Source of the DNA: Rusavskia elegans
Lineage: Eukaryota; Ascomycota; Lecanoromycetes; Teloschistales; Teloschistaceae
Length of the DNA stretch: 64,000 bases
Direction of reading: 5' to 3'
NCBI GenBank assembly: GCA_011316305.1
Contig: SAUG01000021.1
Coordinates: 496,001-560,000 of the forward strand
Shown here: in pieces, positions 23,295 through 38,012 of the stretch
How the letters are laid out: every line of letters starts with the position of its first letter
Numbering within the stretch: the first letter of the stretch is position 1
The notes under the pieces: model-generated
Databases searched by the model: none
What the model was told of the DNA's origin: nothing
The model's input: the letters and a program-made list of their open reading frames with translations, nothing else
Position numbers and translations under genes: made by a program

Positions 23295-25704
23295 TATTAC
23301 GTCCACGACTCTACGGAAGTATTCACGTTTATTAATTAGATAATACGAACTAATAGTTTAGTTTAATTAGAACCGCTAGAGCCGCGAGGCTGGCTCTTTT
23401 TAATAGGTTTGTTCTATTAAATATATCGGTCTTTTTTTTATATATATCGCTTCGTTTAGCCTAGTAGATAGCTTTTTTCGTTAATCGTTAAAATAATTAC
23501 AAAATACTATTTTTATTTATCTTTTATAACTATCTACGTAATAAAACTGCTCTATCATATTATAATTTTATATTTACGGCTATATAGAACTAGTAATAAT
23601 AATCTATACTGGAATCTCTTTATTATTCAATAGTTCGGATTACGCCTATAGTAATAATTAAATTCGAATATAACGTTTTCTAATATATAGAAATATTTTT
23701 AAATAAAACATTATATCGATTTAATTATCTCGCTCTATAGATCGAATAGATACTATTAAAACGGCTATACTAAATATCTCTAAAGGAAATAGAAAATCTT
23801 TGAAGATTTAAATTATCTAGATAATGATTTACTTTATATTATATATAAACCAATCTTCGAACGAAGTAATTGAAATCCTATTTATAATATTGTATCTAAA
23901 AATAGTAATCTTTAATTAGATATAGCCTCGAATAGAAAACTATTTTAATAATCCGAAAAATTAAAGGGAAGACGAAATATTCTAAATTTTTTATAATTTC
24001 GATAACTTTATTAAAGTAATAAAAGAAACCTTTAGTAATAATAACGAAAATAGAATAATAGAAAGAAAACTAATAGTTTTAAAATATAAAAACCGATAGC
24101 TATATAGAATATTTAGTTTAAAACGTTAGTTTATAAAACGGATTAGAAAATTTTAATTCTAAAAGCCTATTTCTATAAAAAATTCTATATAAAAGTTAAA
24201 AAAGTTATATTATAAATTAAAAAACCCGAGTCGCTAGTAGTATTAGTTAAGCTAGCGTTAAAAATAAATACTTGATAGTATAAAATATATATAGATAAAC
24301 AGATATTTAATAAAATAGAATTTATTAATAGATAATTTAAGAGAAATCTAATAGAAATTAATACTATCGAAACTAGAAAATCGCGGATTAAAATTTATTA
24401 TTTATATAGAAAAACGGGATTTTTTAAAAGAAATTATCTAATTAAAGAAATAATAGAAGTAACCGAATATTAATTCGAAGTAATAAAAAAATAATTCGAA
24501 TAGAAAGTTAGTAAATATATAATAAAAAGTTAGATGGCCTGCTATAAAAATAATTACTTTATCTATTTATCGGATAAAAAAAAGTTAGAATAATATTCTA
24601 TAGAATTAAAAGATTAAAAGAAAAAGAAAAAGAAAAAATCGTATCTAGAACTAGAGTTATATTAGATAGAAAAGTCTTTTACTATAGTATTTAAAATTGA
24701 AGTCGGAAATTATTAGACGATAGTTCTAATAAACGAAGAAAAAGAAAATAAAATTATAAAAAAACTTTATAAAAAAATCGCCGGATATTTTATAAAATAT
24801 CCTATAGAAAAAAACAAAATTAATAAAGTTAAAATTAAAACGAATGATAGATTTATAAAATTTACTAACTTTATTTTAATCGTAAATTTAAAATAATATA
24901 TCGTTTTAAAAAAAGAGTAGAAAAAATCGATTTCGAAAATATCGATATTATACTGGCCGTCGGGTCGGATTTCGAACCCGGATTAACTAATCCGACCCGA
25001 TTCGAATCGGATTAGAAAATTCTACGGTTCGATCCGATTCGAATCCGGATCGAATTTTATAACCCGATCCGACCCGACTCGGACCCGCTAAAACGTTAAG
25101 CCCTAGTATAAAAGTATAATTCTAATATAAATATTATATCTATTTATTAAAAATATTTCTAATTTATTAACTACGCTAGCTAGAAAGATTCTGGTTGGAG
25201 TAAATATATTATCTAAATATATTCCTAATATAATAATAATTATATTATTATATATATAATATTTTAATATTAAAAAAAGCTTGGCGGGTTCCTATCGAAT
25301 ATTCGAATTCGATCCGGATTCGATCGCTTGGCGAATCGAACCGGTTCGACCCGAAGTGGCCAGTCTAATCGATATAGAAAAGTTAAATAAAAGAAAAAAT
25401 AGAATTATAGACGATATATTTTATATATATATATATATCTCTTTTATATAAAATATTTAATTTTATATTCGGTATTAACTACTAATAAATCGGTAAATTA
25501 GATAAAAAATTTTAAAAAAAAAGAAAATATAGAAAATAAAAATCTAGAAAAAATCTAGATTTCTATTATAATAACTAGCTAATATATATAATAAAAATAA
25601 AAAACCGTCCGAAAATTATAAATAAATTATATTAAAAATATCTAATAAAGTAAATATAATTTTATAACGAAATAAAGTTTAAAAATAAAATAGAAAACTT
25701 TAGA
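23295..25704 (+). mobile_element. LTR family C, copy 3: 5' LTR and gag, interrupted by a MITE
   Basis: The 5' LTR is 23,295 to about 23,717 (TATTACGTCC start). The degraded gag frame follows and contains a zinc knuckle at 24,396-24,437, read as YYLYRKTGFFKRNY, where the three Tyr and the second Phe stand for the original Cys and His. A MACYKNNYFIYLSDK stretch comes directly after. A hAT MITE (24,949-25,367) interrupts the element. The 3' half is missing, and family C-like sequence fades before 25,705. Confidence 0.7.
24949..25367. mobile_element. hAT-type MITE inside family C gag, 419 bp
   Basis: The ends are TATACTGGCCGTCGGG and AAGTGGCCAGTCTA. The flanking 8-bp duplication ATCGATAT is exact (24,941-24,948 and 25,368-25,375). 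This copy fixes the terminal inverted repeat and duplication length of the family. Confidence 0.82.
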
Positions 25705-25895
25705 TTAAACTAGCTATTTCGATATAGATTTCCGTTAATATTTCGAAAATCCGATCCGAATTTTAGTAAATCGATTCGACTCGATCTATTAAATAGTTCA
25801 AGTCGGTTTTTAATATTAGAATCGAGAATCGAATCGGATTATAAAATAAAAACCGATAGAAATCCGAACCGATCTAATTTATAATTATATTAAAT
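25705..25895. repeat. MITE fragment (one end)
   Basis: It starts AAACTAGCTATTTCG and shares the family's GATAGAAATCCG block, but the far terminus was not found. Confidence 0.5.
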
Positions 25896-26414
25896 TGTCG
25901 AATATAGTAATTTCTATAAACGATTATTATTTTAGATTTATAATTTTATTTAAAATATAATAAATAGTTTGAATAATATAATATACTAATATATTTTACT
26001 TTATACTAGCTAATATAACGGCTATAATCTATATTATCTTTTTACAGAAAAATTTTAGACTATATATTTTCTTTTCAGAATTTTTAACTATATAGAATTC
26101 GATTATTAACTAGTTTATTATTTTCTAACTATTTATTTAAACTTTTTATTAGATTTTTAATAATCTAAAAGTTTTTAATTTAAATAACAATTTATTTAAT
26201 ATAAATTACTACTAGATTACATTCTATATATTTTAATTGAACACGTAGATAAATAGAAATATAATTAAATAATAATATATATTTTTGTAGAATTTTATAA
26301 AATTACTAATACTATAATCTCTATTCTAATAATTTTAACCGAATTTACTATTTCTATAGCGATATTTTCGAAAACTTTACGGTATAGTCTAGTAAATAGT
26401 ACATTTAGAATTAG
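25896..26414. other. AT-rich spacer before element C1
   Basis: About 500 bp of RIP-type DNA with no recognisable content. Confidence 0.4.
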
Positions 26415-29400
26415 GTTATTATAACGTCTTTGTATATCAAAAAACATTACGATCGAGTCTAGCTACAGCCGTAAACGTAGTACGAACTATTAAATAATAA
26501 AGGAATTCTAGTATAGATTATCGTTACTAGTTTTATATAGCTATAAAAATAAAATTATAATATTACGAGACGACTCTATTATATAGTTAACTATAAAAAA
26601 GAAATAGGGCATTTTTTAATAATTATATTAAAAACTATCGAAAGAAACTATTTAATAGAAATAAAAAATAATATATATAGATAAAAGTAGCTGCTATAGC
26701 CGAAAGTAGTCGTAGATATTTATTACCGACTAGTAAAGGCGATCTAGGCGGCTAGCGCGGCTTTATAATAATTGGTTCTCCGTCTAGCTAATCCGTCGCT
26801 AGTATTTTTATATAGTTATAGACGTAATACGACTCTTTCTATACCGTTTTTTATCGAATTTTTTTATTATACAGAGTATATTAGACCTGTATTAAAAATT
26901 TTTTTTTCTATCGTAATATTTCTATTATATATTTTCGAAAAGAAAACCGTTTAAAATTATTTCGTCGAATTTAGTTACGAGATATTATTATACTTTTTCT
27001 CTATAGCCTTTATATTTATAAATCTTTAAAAAAATAAAAGATAAAAGTTAATAGTAATATTTATAGAGAGTATATATAGATTTAATAGTTCTATAATTTT
27101 CTAATTTTAGATACTATTTATATTATTTATATATCCTTTTAATTTTTTTCCAATCGTTTTTATCTAGAGAATCGTTTTAAACGCGAAAGGAATAAATTCC
27201 GTTCTAATATTAAAAACTTTAATAAAAAGTATTTTAAAACTCGTTATCGTATTAAATTTTCCCTAATTCTAAAAAGGAAATTCGTAATCGTCGTTTTATT
27301 TAAAAATCGGAGCTCCGCCGGCTTTTTAGAAAGTAAAAACGTCTCGTTAAATACTATCGCGCCTTTAATAAACGCGAAAGCGATTTTATTATTTAAAAAT
27401 AGTATATATTTTTTTATTTTAATAAATTAGACGATCCGATTATATTTTATTCCTCCGATATTTATATATTAGCCGCGTATAAAACGTCCGTTAAATTAGT
27501 ATCTATACTAAATAGTAAAAATATTAATCGATTATTAAAAGGGTTTAATTTTTTTTAACTTTTAGAAATAATAGAACGATAAAAGAATATCTAATAAAAG
27601 ATTTCTTTATTTTGGTTTTTCTTTTTAAAATTTATTTTTTTAATATTATAAATTATATTTAAATTCTCTATTCGGCTAATTTTTATTCTTCAACTATTAT
27701 TTCGTTCTATAACGATAATAATAGAGATCAACCGAATATTTCGTCTTTTATTTAAACGTTTAGTATAGATTTTAGCGTTTTCTCTTCTATATTAAAATTA
27801 TATATTTGGTATAGATTATATATAAACTATTTTTTATCTTTAATAATATTTCGATAGAATTTTTTAACGTAATCTATCTATAGTTTTTAAATAATTTCTT
27901 AGTTTTTATTATATTTTATCGCTAGTTATTATAAAAAGTAATAGTATTTCTTTCAGATTTTTATTTTCTATACCACGTTTTCTTTTTTAGATTTTTTATC
28001 CAGATTTCCTATTTATTCGTAGTCTATATTTAATATTATATCGAGATCTTTATATAATAGATTTTTGTAAACGAGAAGGTATATTATTTATAGTTTTATT
28101 TTTCCATCTATAGTACTTTATTACGCTAGTATTTCTAAAATTAATTTTTTAATTCGTTTTCGAAAACGATATATTACTCTAGACTATTAATTAATATAAA
28201 GTTCGACATTCCAATAAATTTATTTTTTTCTTTTAATTTCGATTTCTATAATTTTATTATTTTTTCGAAGATGTTTTCAAATATATCCTTTAATCTAATC
28301 GTATAATTCTTTTATAATTCCATTCTTTTTTTCGTTATTTATAAAAGCTATTATTTAGTTACTTTTAGACTGGCCGTCGAATCGGGTTTCGAATCGAATC
28401 GGTTCCGATTTTTCTAGATACTAAACCGAATCGGTTCCGATTTTTCTAGATACCGAATTAATTCGGTTCCGAATCGAATTCGGATTTCCGGATTTAATCT
28501 ATTAAAACCGCTAAGTTCTAAAATTAAAATATAATTCTAGTATAAAAATTATATCTATCTATTTAAAAAAACTCTAGTAAATTTTTTATATTAGCTGGAA
28601 GGTTTTTAGTTAGACTAAATATATTTTCTAAATTTATTATTTTAATAAACATTTTATTATTTTCATTAATTAATTAATTATTTATTATATTATACTCTAT
28701 ATAAAATGTTTAGTAGATCGGTATAACGTCTTTGTACGTCAAAGGGCGTTACGTTTAAGCCTAGCTACAGTCGTAGGCGTAGTCCGAGCTATTAAATAGT
28801 AAAGGAGTGATAGTATAGATTATTATAACTAATCTCGCGCAGCCGCGAAAATACGGTTATAATATTATAAGGCGTATTTATTATATAAATAATTAAAAAG
28901 AGAATAGTAGAAAGGTATTTAATAATTATATTAATAACTAATAAAAAAAGCTATCTAATAAAAGTAGGGAGCGATATATATAATAAAAATAGCCGATAGT
29001 ACCGATAGGTAGCCGTCCGCTAAAAGTCTTTATTATAAAAATCGGCTATAGTAACTATAGGCGACTATAGATAATTAGGCTTATTTATCTAGCTAATTTT
29101 CTAGCGTACTTCTATAGAATCGTAGATATAATACGGCCTTTCTATATTGCTTCCTATCTAGCCTTTCCGTATATAGGGTTTTTAAAGCCTAACCGTCTTT
29201 TTCTTTTTTTTTTTCTTTTTTTAATATTTTTATTATATATTCCCGAAGAAGTAACTATTTAAAATCTTTTTATCGAATTTAGTCGAGAAGTATTATTATA
29301 TTATTTTTATAGTTTCTATATCTATAATCTTTTAAAAGAATATAAAGTTAAAGTAGATAGTAATACCGATAGCGAATATATTCGGGTTTAGAAATCTTAC

Positions 29401-31422
29401 GATTTCTTAATTTCTAATACTATCTATATTATTTAGTTCGTTTTCGAATATTTTTAACTACTAATATATATAGGGAAACGTTTCGAAAATAAAAAGAATA
29501 AACTTCGATTTAATATTAGGAATATTTTTAATAAATATATTAAAGCGCGTTATCGTATCGAATTTTTTCTAGATTCTAAAAAGAAAATTCGTAATTAGCG
29601 CCTTATTTAGAAATCGGATTTCTGCCGATTTTTTAGAAAATATAAATATTTTATTACTTTTTACCGCGCTTTAAATAAATATAAAAATAATTTTATTATT
29701 TAAAAATAGCGCGTCTTATTTCGTTTTAATAAATTTAATAATCTAATCGCGTTTTATTTTTTTATAGATTTTATACTAGCCGCGTAAAAGATATTCGTTA
29801 AATTAATTTCTAGTTTTAATTCGGTCGATTTAGATTAATTTTTAAAGAAAGTCGATTTCTTTTAGTCTTTAGATTTAATACGCGTATAAAAGAGTATTTA
29901 GTTAAAGATTTCTTTATATTATATCTATTTATATTAAATTAGAAATTTATATTATAAATTATATCCGGATCTTTTAATATTTCCGCTATTTTTTATTTTT
30001 TAGTAATTATTTTATTCTATAATAATAAGGTTAGAGACTATAATTCTTTTAGTTATACGTTTAGTATAGAATCTAGTATCCTTTCTTTTAGCTATTTTTT
30101 CAGTTTAGAAATAGAATTATATTCGGTTTTTTCTATTTTTTTAATAATATTTTTAGAGATTTTTTGAATATTTTCTATCTATAGTTTTTAGATTATTTTT
30201 TAGATTTTATCGTATTTTAGAGTCAGTTATAAAGGTAGATAATAATATTTCTTCTAGATTTTTATTTCCTATATTTCGCCTCCTTTTTTAAAAATGATAT
30301 CGATTTTTTTAATCTATTTATAATTTATATTCAATTCGATATCTAGTTTTCTATATAAATAATTTTTATATATAAAAAAATATATCGTTTACGGTTTTAT
30401 TTTTCGTCCGATTATATTTTCTTATACTAGTATTCTAGAAATTAATTCTTTCTATTTGTTTCCGAAAATAATATATTCTCTAGAGCTTTCGATTATTATA
30501 AAGTTTAGAATTCCGATAAATCTATTTTTTATTTTAATTTTAATTTCTATAATTCTATTACTCTATTATAGACGTATTTAGATATATCCTCTAATCTAAT
30601 TATATAGTTCCTTTATAATTTTATTTTTATTTTCTTTATTTTTAAAAGCTATTATTTTATAGCTTCCGAATTTAATTTTAAAAGCTACTATAAAAGGTTT
30701 CTCGGTTTTATATAGTTTAAATTCTATTATTATCTTCTTTTTTACTTTTTTAGATTCTATAACGTACTATTTTATCTTTTTTTTATCCGATAGATAAATA
30801 AGATAATTATTATTGTAGTAGACTAATTAACTTTCAGTTATATATTTTCTAGTTATTTTCTCGGGTAATTTTTCTATTATTTTAAAATAGTATTTAGTTA
30901 TTTCTATTACTTCTTTGATTAGATAATTTCTTTTAAAATATCCGGTTGTTCCGTATAAATAATAAGCTTTAGTTCGCGGTCCTCTAGTTTTAATAGTATT
31001 AAATTCTATTAGATTTCCTTTTAACTATCTTTTAGCAGGTTCTATTTTATTAAACGCCTGTTTATTTAAATATATTTTATACTATCTGGTAATAATTCTG
31101 GTTACTAGTTTAATAAATAATACTAGCGAATCTAATTCTTCGATTATTATTATAATTTTTTTTATTTTTATATAAAGTCTTTTATAGATATAAACTTTTA
31201 GAACTAAATCTTTCTAGTCTATTTTATAAGCTAATATTCTAAACTAAATAATATAAATAACTACCGACTTTTACTACTTTAAAACTATAAATTTTCTTTC
31301 TATTATTCTATTTTTATTATTATTTTTAAAGGCGTTTTTATAGCTATAATTAGATTACCGAAGGTATAGAAAATTTATAATATTTTATCTTCCTTTTAAT
31401 TTTCCGAGTTATTAAAATAGTC

Positions 31423-32531
31423 CCCCTTGTAGGGCCCCTGTCCGGGGTTATAATTGAGTTATTATACATATACGTTTTATCACCGTAGTTTTTATACGGC
31501 AACAACAGTTGTTGCTTATACAGCAAAGAATTTTCGCAGTTAAAAGTAGTTAACTAAAGTTTGCAGCGTTGATCGTTTTCATTCTATTATATCCTCTATT
31601 TGATTACTATTCCTCCCCTATATAAATACATCTTTTGTTACTCGCAGTCCTCTACGCAACTCTAGGAATAAATATCGCTCTATATATACGGAAGAGCAAG
31701 CGACCTTCTGGTACGTAGCTTTATCGATTCCCTTACACCACTTCGAAATACGTACGATTATAAGCCACCAACATGGCCTCCAGGACTACCTGCCAGGCGG
31801 TAACACCATCTTCAAACTTCATCCTCGTCATTTCGTCCTCGTCCACGGTCGTACCCGAATCCAGACGGCCTGCTAACCTATCCAGATACTCGACGACTGC
31901 TAGTTTAACTGCCAGCTTAACAGCCAGCTTAGATTCCTGCTCGAATTCTAGTAGGATAAGGGCTCCTACTAGAAATCTAATACGGTCGCTAAAATTATAT
32001 AGCTCCGGCGGATTCGGAATACGAGACTTTAATATCGTATTTAAGACTACCGGATTCTAGAATTTGAAGTCCGTTATAGTAGGCGGACTAGTAAAGACTC
32101 GGTCGACGTAATCGAGTAGTTCGAATTCGGCGGTTTTAAGCTCTATTTCTTTAAATTAAAAAGATATAATCGTAGTTATAGTATTAGTAGAGGTTCTATA
32201 TATATTAGCCTATAGCCTAGGCTATTACGGAAGATACGTACGTCAGATACGATAGTAGGTACTAGTAAAAAAAGACGAAGAAGAAGCGACTGTAAGGTAT
32301 ATATATATACGAAAATTCTACTACTATTTTAAATAAACTATAGAAATTTATACTACGAGCGTATTACGGAACAAATTAGAGTTAATATTATATAATTTTT
32401 TAGTTTAAATTAATTAGACTGGAATACTAGTTCTTATACCGTATATCCAACGCTAGCGTACTAATACTAAAGTGAATTGCTTACGGAACCGACGGTTAAC
32501 CGGGTACCAAAAAAACAAATAAAATAATAAA
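31423..32531 (+). mobile_element. A-tailed retroposon E, 1.1 kb, with 12-bp TSD
   Basis: It is inserted in C2 with the duplication ATTAAAATAGTC (31,411-31,422 and 32,532-32,543). It has an A-rich 3' end (ACCAAAAAAACAAATAAAATAATAAA-type tail), so it entered by target-primed reverse transcription, as LINEs and their passengers do. RIP damage is light in the left half. A TATA-like CTATATAAATA occurs at about 31,618. A 95-codon plus-strand frame starts at 31,773. The minus strand of 31,773-32,160 reads as a more protein-like frame with a single TAG. I recognise neither product. The 3' ~120 bp recurs near 40,003-40,120. Confidence 0.6.
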
Positions 32532-32879
32532 ATTAAAATAGTCTTCTATACGGGACTATATTTAATTAAAGATTATCTTTTCTAGATATAATATTATAAA
32601 TAGAACTTTAATTAATTTATTTAGAAACTGGTTTATATATAATATAAAGTAGATATTTATTTAAATAAATTAAAGTTATAAAAATCTTTTATTTATTTTA
32701 TAAATATTAGACGTTACCGTTTTAATAGTATCGCTTCGATCTATGGAGCGGGATAACGAGACTAATATAGTAAATTATTAAAATATAACGTCTCTATATA
32801 TTATAGGCGTTATATTCGAATCTAGCTATAACTATAGGCGTAGTCCGAACTACTAAATAGTAAAAGTATCCTAGTATAG

Positions 32880-35800
32880 TATTACGTCCACGACTCCATA
32901 GAAGTTCTCTAGAAAAATTAATCAGGCAAGCGAGCCTGATTATCTATAGCCGCGTATAGCCGCTATAGCCGCCCTTCCTAATAGAATTTTTAGTAAACGG
33001 CTATCTATCGGCCTTTACGGCTATTTTTACTATATATATCGTTTATTACTCCTATAGATTGTTTTTTTTATTAGTCGTTAAAATAATTATTAAATACGTT
33101 TCTACTATTTTTTTTTTAATTACTTTATAATAAAAATATCTCGTAATATCGTAACCGTACCTCTGCGGCTATATAGAATTAGTTATAATAATTTTCGCTA
33201 GGATTTTCTTACTATTTAGTAGATCGGATTATATCTAAAATTATAGCTAGATTTAAACGTAACGCCTTCTAATATATAGAAATATTATACTTTAATAATT
33301 TAGGAAAATAGATAAAAATCGGATTTTTATCTAGTTAATATTATTTAGATAACCTATAGAAGTCTTAGTTAATTTAAAAACTACTCGGAATATTATATTT
33401 AAAAAATATATAAAAAAGTTTAACGTTTCTTTAATTAGAAAAACGGAGCTTTACTTTATAAAAACTATTAATAAAATAGATTCTATTAGAATCTAGTATT
33501 AGATTAAACCTCTATCGATATAAAATAATAGATATAAAGAAAGAATTATTTTCGATATTATAAAAATATAAAGAAATATATATTTAGATATTCTATAGTT
33601 TTTATTATAGAATCTAGAAATCGTTTAGAAAATAATATAAGTAAAAATTAGAAACTATCTTTTTAATATATCTAAAAGATTAGCCGAAATATAGAAATTA
33701 TATAATAACTTTATTCGGAAATAGTAGATTAAAAAGAAATTAGCTATTATAGATAAAATTTTATAACTTTTTAAAAAATTCTAGAATATATTAAAGGAAC
33801 CGGAAGAAAGGCTACTTTTACCGGCTTATATCTAGGAAAACTATAAAATTATTATAATTGATCCGGAAAAGCTAAAAGCTAGGCCAATCTATAGATTAAA
33901 TAATAATTAATTAAAAGTATTAAAATTATATATTAACTATAATTTTAAAAAAAGATATATATAATATTCTAAATTAAAGATAAAATAACCTGTTATATTT
34001 ATTTCTAAAAAAAATAGTAACTTTCAATTTTATATTAATTTTAGAAAATTTAATATAGTAATATAAAAAGATAAATATCTATTCCTATTCCTAATAGATT
34101 TAAAAAATAGAATCGGAAAAGCTAAATTTTTTATAAAATTCGATTTAAAAGATATATTTAACCTACTAAAAATTAAAGCCGGAAATAAATAGAAAACTAT
34201 ATTTAGAATAAAATATAGACTATTTAAATATTTAATTATTTTTTTTAAATTAATAAACGTACCGGCGACCCTATAATATACAATTAATAAGGCGTTATAT
34301 AATTATTTTAATATCTTTATTATAGTATATATAGATAATATACTAATTTTTTCTAAAATAAAAGAAAAATATATATAATATATTTATAAAATATTATAGA
34401 AATTCCGAAAATATAATTTTAAAATAAAGAAAAAAAAATTAGAATTCTATAAATACGAGGTTATATTTCTTAGATATATAATTAAACTAGAAAGTATTAC
34501 TATAAAAGTAAATAAGTTATAAATAATACGCGAATAGTCGGTACTAAAAAATAAAAAAAATATTTAAAATTTCTTAGAATTTATAGAGTTTTATTAAAAT
34601 ATAATAAAAGAATATACGAAAAAACAGTTCTATTTATAGATCTATTTCGGAATAGTATACCCTTCTAGTAGATACGAACTATAAACGAGGTATTTAAAAG
34701 ATTTAAATAGAATTTTATATCTAAAAAAATTCTAGCGATATTTAATTCTAGTAAGTAAATTATCTTTTATATAGATATTTTAGACCGGGTAATAGAATTA
34801 TATATTTTCTAAAAAGAAAAACCGCTTAGATACTATTCTAGAAAGTTAATACTAGTAGAAGTTAATTATATAACGATAGATAAAAAAATATTTATAATCG
34901 TTATAAGCTTTATATACTAGAAGATATATATAAATAGAATAAATTAAAAAGTAGTAGTATATACTAATTATAAAAACCTTTTATCTTTATTAGTTAATAA
35001 AGAACTTAACTAATAATAAATAAAATAGGTAGAAGAAATAACCTACTATAACTTTAAAATAAAATATATTAAAAGTACTAATAATACGGTTATAGATACT
35101 TTAAATAGAAGAATAGATTACGAAGCTACTAAAAAAATATCTAGACCTTTTTTAAAAAAGATAGAAAATATTCTAGAAAAAGCCGAATCTTTAGAAAAAA
35201 TAAATAAAATAATTCGATAAATATACGATCCTAGGATAGCTAGATATTAAGGAATTACTAAAATATTAAAAAGAATTTAAAAGAAAACCAATATACTAGT
35301 ATTTAAAAAATATATTAAAGAATTTATAAAAAACTACCCGGAATATATAATAGTAAAAAAAAGTTATTAAAAGCTAGTAGAAAAACTCTAGCTAATATAA
35401 ATACTAAATATACTTTATTAATAAATTATATTAGACTTCGTTACGGGATTACTAGAATCGGTTAATTCGAAAATATAAGTATTATATAATAAAATAGTAA
35501 TTATTATTAATAGGCTTACTAAATACGTAAGATTTATACTATATAAAATAACGATAATAGCGGAATAACTCGTTATTCTATTACTAAAAATAGTATTTTA
35601 TAAAAATAGAATTATAAAAAAGATTATTTTAGATAGAGATAAACTATTTATCTTAAACTTTATAAAAGGATTAATATAAATAGTAGGAACGGAATAGACT
35701 ATATTAATATCGTTCTATCTATAAACGGACGAATAAATGGAAAGAATAAATTAGATACTAGAAACCTACTTTAAAATCTATTATTTAGACGAAGGAAAAA

Positions 35801-36848
35801 ACTGGATTTAATTTTTCCCGATAATATAAATAGTAATTAATTTATTATATAATAAAGATATTAAAACGACGTCTAATAAACTATTTTATAGAAAAATTAT
35901 TCGGATGAAAATATATTTAGATATAAAAAATCCCGCGGCGTAATTTTTTATTAATAAAATAAAAAATAACTAGGATAAAGTATAGATAAAAATCTAAATA
36001 GTAAAAAAAAAAAATTAAATAAAAATTAAATAAATTAAGAAAATAATATAATATTAATAAAAAGAATAAAATATTACTTTCGACTAAAAATCTAATAGAT
36101 AAAAAGCTCGATAAACTATATATAGGAGTTTTTAAAGTTTAAGATATTAAAAAAATAATAGTATACCTAAAGCTTCCGATAATAGGAATCTTTCCTAAAT
36201 TCTATATAGGTTTATTAAAGAAAGTACCGGAATATATCCTATTAGTAAAGAATCAGTACTATTAGAAACGAGAAGAATATAAAATCGAAAAGATTCTAGA
36301 TAAAAAAAAAAGACGGATAAATTTCTAATAAAATAGAAAGGATTTCCTAATAAAAAAAATATATAGAAACTAAAAAAATACCTTAAATATATTTAAGAAA
36401 TTCTAAAAAGATTTGAAAAAGCGATATAAAAGGGGCTATATTATATCTATAATTCTATAGAGGTTTTCTAAAAAGATTAGCTAGGTAAACGAATTTAATT
36501 ATCTATAGCCGCGTATAGCTATTATAGCCGTCTTTTCTAATAGAACTTTTAGTAGATAGCTACCTATCGGCTTTTACGGCTATTTTTATTATATATATCG
36601 TTTATTATTCCTATAAATAGTATCTTTTATTAGTTATTAATATAATTATTAAATACGTTTCTACTATTCTCTTTTTAATTACTTTATAACAAAGATACCT
36701 CGTAATATCGTAACCGTATCTTTACGGCTATATAGAATTAGTTATAATAACCTACGCTAGGATTCCCTTACTATTTAGTAGCTCGGACTACGTCCACGGC
36801 TGTAGTTAGGCTCGAACGTAACGCCTTCTGATATACAGAGACGTTATA
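32880..36848 (+). mobile_element. Gypsy family B, copy 1: pol-only element
   Basis: The LTRs are 32,880 to about 33,285 and about 36,437-36,848, homologous along their length to family C LTRs. The 3.1-kb interior has degraded but clear domains. A protease tail is near 33,600. Reverse transcriptase spans about 33,880-34,350 (DPEKLKARPIYRLN, then FDLKD, catalytic box read as YIDNIL near 34,330). RNase H spans about 34,720-35,110, integrase about 35,400-35,900 and a C-terminal chromodomain about 36,275-36,400. No gag or zinc knuckle is present between the 5' LTR and the protease remnant. It interrupts the 5' LTR of C2; a clean target duplication is not visible (TATAG against TAATC), and about 11 bp of the LTR are missing. 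Confidence 0.82.
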
Positions 36849-38012
36849 TAATCCCGCGCAGCCGCGAAGATATAGTTATAATACTATACGGCGTTTTTAT
36901 TATATAGATAATTAAGATAAAAATAGTGGAAACGTATTTAATAACTATATTAACGACTGATAAAAAAAGCTATTTAATAGAAATAAGAAACGATATATAT
37001 AATAAAAGTAGCCGATAGTATCGACGGGTAGCCGTCCGCTAAAAGCTTCTATTATAAAGATCGGCTACGGCGTTTATAGGCGGCTATAGATAATTAGACT
37101 CGTTTATTTAGCTAATCTTTCAGCGTGTTTCTATAGAATCGTGGACGTAATAATCGGGTCGGATTTTTATTAATATCTATTTTATAATCCGATTCAATTT
37201 TCGGTTTTAATTTCAAAAACCGATCTATATCGTTTAATAGGTCGGGTCGAACTAATTCGCTAAAACTCGGATCGAATTTTTAAAATATCGATAGAAAATC
37301 GATTCGAATTAGCCAGTCTAGTAACTTCTAATTTTAATTCTAAACGCTACGATAAAAGATTTTTCTATTTTTTATAGTTTAAATTCTATAACCGGTTTCT
37401 TTACTTTTTTTATACTATTTAGTTCTATAAAATGTTATCTCGACCTTTTTTAATCTAATAAATAGATTAAGTAATTATTGTTATAATAGATTATCTTGTT
37501 TTCTATTATATATTTTCTAGCTTTTTATTTAAATAATTTTTTTATTATTTTAAACTAGTATTTAATTACTTCTATTACCTTTTTAATTAGATAATATTTA
37601 TTAAAATCTCGCGTCTTTTTATATAAATAATAAAATTTAGTCTATAAATTTTTTAATTTCGGTAGTATCGAACTCTATTAGGTTTTCTTTATATTATATT
37701 TTAATAGATTCTATTTTACTAAGCGTCTATTTATCTATATATTATTTATACTATTTAGTACCGATTTTTATTACTAGTTTAATAAAAGCTATTAGTAAAT
37801 CTGATTTGTAAATTACTACTATAGCTTTTTTAACTTTATTATTAAATTTTCAATTAAAGTAAACTTTTAGAACTAAATTTTTCTAGTTCGTTTTATAAAC
37901 TAATAACCTAAACTAAATAGTATATTTAGCTATCGACTTCTACTATTTTAAAACTATTAATTTTCTTTCTATTATACTATTTTTATTATTATTACCGAAG
38001 ATTTTTTTTACA

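Larger units (their letters stand above)
28722..37152 (-). mobile_element. LTR family C, copy 2: full length, gag-only
   Basis: An exact 5-bp duplication ATCGG lies at 28,717-28,721 and 37,153-37,157. The 3' LTR is 28,722-29,133 (412 bp). The 5' LTR is 36,849-37,152 plus 32,779-32,879, split by Gypsy B. The internal region on the minus strand (32,778 to 29,134) is ~2.5 kb after removal of insertion E. It holds a degraded gag with a CCHC-type zinc knuckle near 30,930, the YNNNYLIYLSDK stretch near 30,810, and ~1.5 kb of further frame that I cannot identify. There is no reverse transcriptase, RNase H or integrase. The polypurine tract resembles that of Gypsy B. This is a non-autonomous LTR element that needs pol proteins from elsewhere. 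Confidence 0.78.
28366..37320. mobile_element. hAT-type MITE split by element C2
   Basis: The left end TAGACTGGCCGTCG is at 28,366 and the right end GCCAGTCTA at 37,320. The flanking 8-mers are GTTACTTT and GTAACTTC (6 of 8 match). The two MITE pieces, 28,366-28,721 and 37,153-37,320, fit together into a ~520-bp element like 21,731-22,273, with the C2 target duplication ATCGG at the break. Confidence 0.75.

Noticed and set aside
26772..26954. 60-codon frame in AT-rich DNA
   Set aside because: It lies in family C 3' sequence on the opposite strand and has the Phe/Ile/Tyr bias of AT-rich noise.
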